Origin: Bacillus sp. DNRA2
Lineage (GTDB): Bacteria; Bacillota; Bacilli; Bacillales; Cytobacillaceae
NCBI RefSeq assembly: GCF_012843265.1
Contig: NZ_JABAIT010000031.1
Coordinates: 1-35,534 of the forward strand
Length of the DNA stretch: 35,534 bases
Direction: 5' to 3'
Shown here: one piece after another, positions 33,814-35,534 of the stretch
Numbering within the stretch: position 1 is the first letter of the stretch
Layout: every line of letters starts with the position of its first letter
Translations under genes and position numbers: made by a program
The notes under the pieces: model-generated
What the model saw: the letters and a program-made list of their open reading frames with translations, nothing else
Databases searched by the model: none
Told to the model about the DNA's origin: nothing

Positions 33814-34953
33814 ATGAAAATTATCTCAATTGAACCAACTCCTAGTCCAAACACTATGAAAATTCTTTTGGATGAAGAGCTGCCAATGGGAAAAAGCAAT
33901 AATTACAAAAAAGAATCAAGTCAAGGTGCACCAGAAGTGATTCAAAATATATTGACAATAAACGGTGTAAAAGGTGTTTATCATGTCGCAGATTTCCTAG
34001 CGGTTGAACGAAATGCAAAATATGATTGGAAAGAGATTCTGCATCGTATCCGTCATGCATTTGGTGAAGAAGCAGAAGAAAATAAAACAAGTAGCCATAA
34101 GCTTGATGACCATTTCGGAGAAATAAGCGTTCAAGTTCAAATTTTCAAAGGAATTCCGATGCAGGTAAAACTATCTGACGGAAATGTAGAAAAGCGATTT
34201 GGACTTCCGAGCATTTTTACGTCAGCGTTAACCCAGGTTCAAAAGCCCAATGATAATGTGGTATTGATGCGACGGTGGAAAGATTATGGAGTTCGTTACG
34301 GTGATTTAGAGCAGGTTGGGCGTGATATCGTTGAAGAACTGCTAGCAGCATTTCCCGAAGAACGCTTAAATGTGATGATTGAGAATGAAAATAGTCCAAA
34401 AACCCTGGCCGAGCGAAGTCTTCAACTGAATCGTCTAAAATTATCATTAGCTGATCTTGATCAAGGTGATTGGCGGGTACGCTATCGTCTGCTCGAACAA
34501 ATGGAGGATCCAGACATAAGTGATTTGCCTCTACTAGAAAAAGCGTTGCAGGATGAAAAAGCCTCTATTCGAAGATTAGCGACCGTCTATTTGGGAATGA
34601 TTAAAGATGAGCAGGTTCTTCCCTTGCTATATAGGGCTTTAAAAGATAAAACCGTTACTGTTAGAAGAACCGCTGGAGATTGCTTATCTGATTTAGGATT
34701 TCCTGAGGCGATGACAGCGATGATGGAGGCGCTAAAAGATGATAATAAGCTCGTCCGTTGGCGTGCGGCAATGTTTTTATTTGAAGTGGGCGATGACCGT
34801 GCACTTTCAAGTTTAAAGGCTGCCGTAAATGATCCTGAATTTGAAGTTAGTCTACAAATAAATATGGCGATTGAGAGGATTGAAGGCGGAACCGAAGCAC
34901 TCGGCTCTGTATGGAAACAAATGACCGAAGCAAGAAATACTGACAAGCAATAA
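33814..34953 (+). CDS. ypgR: CvfC-family protein: NifU-N-like domain plus HEAT repeats (YpgR type)
   Basis: A 379-aa protein. Residues 1-95 resemble the Nfu/NifU N-terminal scaffold domain (EPTPSPNTMKILLDEEL, VKGVYHVADFLAVER). A middle domain follows, and residues about 225-365 form HEAT-like repeats (LPLLEKALQDEKASIRRLA, LPLLYRALKDKTVTVRR, MEALKDDNKLVRWRAA). Staphylococcus CvfC, a 'conserved virulence factor', has the same plan, as does B. subtilis YpgR. The exact role is unknown; a link to Fe-S or protein-complex assembly is inference from the domains. GGGTGAGGG lies 2-9 nt upstream of the ATG. brxA follows 19 bp later. Confidence 0.88.
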   Translation: MKIISIEPTPSPNTMKILLDEELPMGKSNNYKKESSQGAPEVIQNILTINGVKGVYHVADFLAVERNAKYDWKEILHRIRHAFGEEAEENKTSSHKLDDHFGEISVQVQIFKGIPMQVKLSDGNVEKRFGLPSIFTSALTQVQKPNDNVVLMRRWKDYGVRYGDLEQVGRDIVEELLAAFPEERLNVMIENENSPKTLAERSLQLNRLKLSLADLDQGDWRVRYRLLEQMEDPDISDLPLLEKALQDEKASIRRLATVYLGMIKDEQVLPLLYRALKDKTVTVRRTAGDCLSDLGFPEAMTAMMEALKDDNKLVRWRAAMFLFEVGDDRALSSLKAAVNDPEFEVSLQINMAIERIEGGTEALGSVWKQMTEARNTDKQ

Positions 34954-34972
34954 CAATGAGGAGGAATTTTAC

Positions 34973-35407
34973 ATGTCAATGGCTTACGAAGAATATATGA
35001 GACAAATGGTAAAACCAATGCGAGAGGAATTAGTTGTAGCAGGTTTCAAAGAGCTGTTAACTCCTGAAGAAGTTGAACAATTCATGAAGGAAGCCAAAGG
35101 TACAACCTTAGTAGTTGTGAACTCAGTGTGCGGTTGTGCGGCGGGGCTTGCCCGTCCAGCTGTCACACAAGCGTTATTAAAAACAGATAAAAAACCTGAA
35201 CACCTGGTTACAGTATTTGCTGGACAGGAAAAAGATGCAACTGCAAAAATGCGTGAATATTTTACCGGCTACGAGCCATCATCACCATCTATGGCTCTAT
35301 TAAGAGGTACAGAGGTTGTTCATTTTATTCCTCGTCATGAAATTGAAGGACAGCCAATGGAAGTGATTATGGAAAATCTAGTAAACGCCTTTCAAACCAA
35401 TTGCTAA
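34973..35407 (+). CDS. brxA: Bacilliredoxin BrxA
   Basis: A 144-aa thioredoxin-fold protein of the YphP/YqiW family that removes bacillithiol from S-bacillithiolated proteins after oxidative stress. The CGC active site is at residues 53-55 (SVCGCAAGLARPA). The tail ...HFIPRHEIEGQPMEVI is the family end, and a C-terminal Cys is also present. It begins MSMAYEEYMRQ, as in B. subtilis YphP, which favours BrxA over BrxB. GAGGAGG lies 8 nt before the ATG. It is probably co-transcribed with ypgR. A strong terminator follows, and a group II intron has inserted directly behind it. Confidence 0.95.
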   Translation: MSMAYEEYMRQMVKPMREELVVAGFKELLTPEEVEQFMKEAKGTTLVVVNSVCGCAAGLARPAVTQALLKTDKKPEHLVTVFAGQEKDATAKMREYFTGYEPSSPSMALLRGTEVVHFIPRHEIEGQPMEVIMENLVNAFQTNC

Positions 35408-35410
35408 AAA

Positions 35411-35434
35411 AAGGATGCCTCAGCATCCTTTTTT
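35411..35434 (+). terminator. Rho-independent terminator of brxA
   Basis: AAGGATGC-CTCA-GCATCCTT, perfect 8-bp stem with A and T runs on either side. The intron begins 4 nt later. Confidence 0.92.
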
Positions 35435-35438
35435 CCTT

Positions 35439-35534
35439 GTGTGCCAGGCATGGCAACTATCTAGGTGGTGAAAGTCCGCTGTGGGGGTACACATCAACCA
35501 ACCACTAAGGAAGCGCAAGGTACTTATTGTGAGA
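35439..35534 (+). mobile_element. 5' end of a group II intron (partial, runs off the window)
   Basis: The sequence GTGTGCCAGGCATGGC, then CTAGGTGGTGAAAGTCC, then CTAAGGAAGC is the characteristic 5' domain I start of bacterial group II introns (GTGYG 5' end, GGTGAAAGTCC loop). It lies right behind the brxA terminator stem, the usual target of class C introns. Only 96 bp are inside the window, so the rest of the intron and any reverse transcriptase gene are not visible. It has the same orientation as the intron end at 1-96. Confidence 0.8.

Overview
The window looks like chromosome of a low-GC, endospore-forming Bacillaceae bacterium (Bacillus/Neobacillus type). The grounds are AT-rich codon use, strong GGAGG ribosome sites, GTG/TTG starts, a small acid-soluble spore protein (SspL), GerPF-like germination proteins behind a sigma-K-type promoter, MntR, bacilliredoxin BrxA, the two-headed dynamin DynA and a guanine riboswitch in front of xpt-pbuX. 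From memory of B. subtilis, much of the backbone (ypwA, xpt-pbuX, dynA/ypbR, ypcP, sspL, ypdQ, ypeP, ypeQ, cspD, metA, ypgQ, ypgR) follows one region of that chromosome, with extra genes inserted at several points.

Layout. 1-96 is the 3' end of a group II intron. 189-1694 is an M32 carboxypeptidase. 1748-4059 (minus) is a ba3-type cytochrome oxidase operon with OmpR-type direct repeats and an FNR-like palindrome upstream. 4412-6627 is a purine salvage unit (PurR-like box, promoter, guanine riboswitch, xpt, pbuX). 6710-7223 holds two tiny genes, one behind a near-consensus Fur box. 7310-12206 carries dynA, a Cys-rich small protein and the 5'-3' exonuclease ypcP.

12330-17017 is the most accessory-looking part. 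It has a sigma-K-type promoter driving two GerPF-like paralogues and a small heat-shock/coat protein, then a minus-strand class B sortase operon whose partner carries an apparent sorting signal in the middle of the chain followed by a second signal peptide. After these come a ferritin-like/cupin fusion protein and a 183-bp MITE-like repeat. 17058-20753 returns to backbone: sspL, a YuiD-like protein, a small conserved protein, an EamA transporter, two RNase H-like proteins, a zinc-finger protein and a cold-shock protein.

21133-27599 carries an unknown small protein, feoA with a feoB split into separate GTPase and membrane genes, topB, mntR and a methyltransferase. 27704-35407 carries metA (with the residue typical of acetyl-CoA users), fhs, an unknown conserved gene, ypgQ, an ABC-F ATPase, cvfC/ypgR and brxA. 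The window ends in the 5' end of another group II intron, directly behind the brxA terminator.

Themes: respiration and metal supply (ba3 oxidase, Fur peptide, Feo, MntR), one-carbon/methionine and purine metabolism (fhs, metA, xpt-pbuX), and spore or cell-surface proteins. I see no tRNA, rRNA, CRISPR array, prophage or intact transposase gene.
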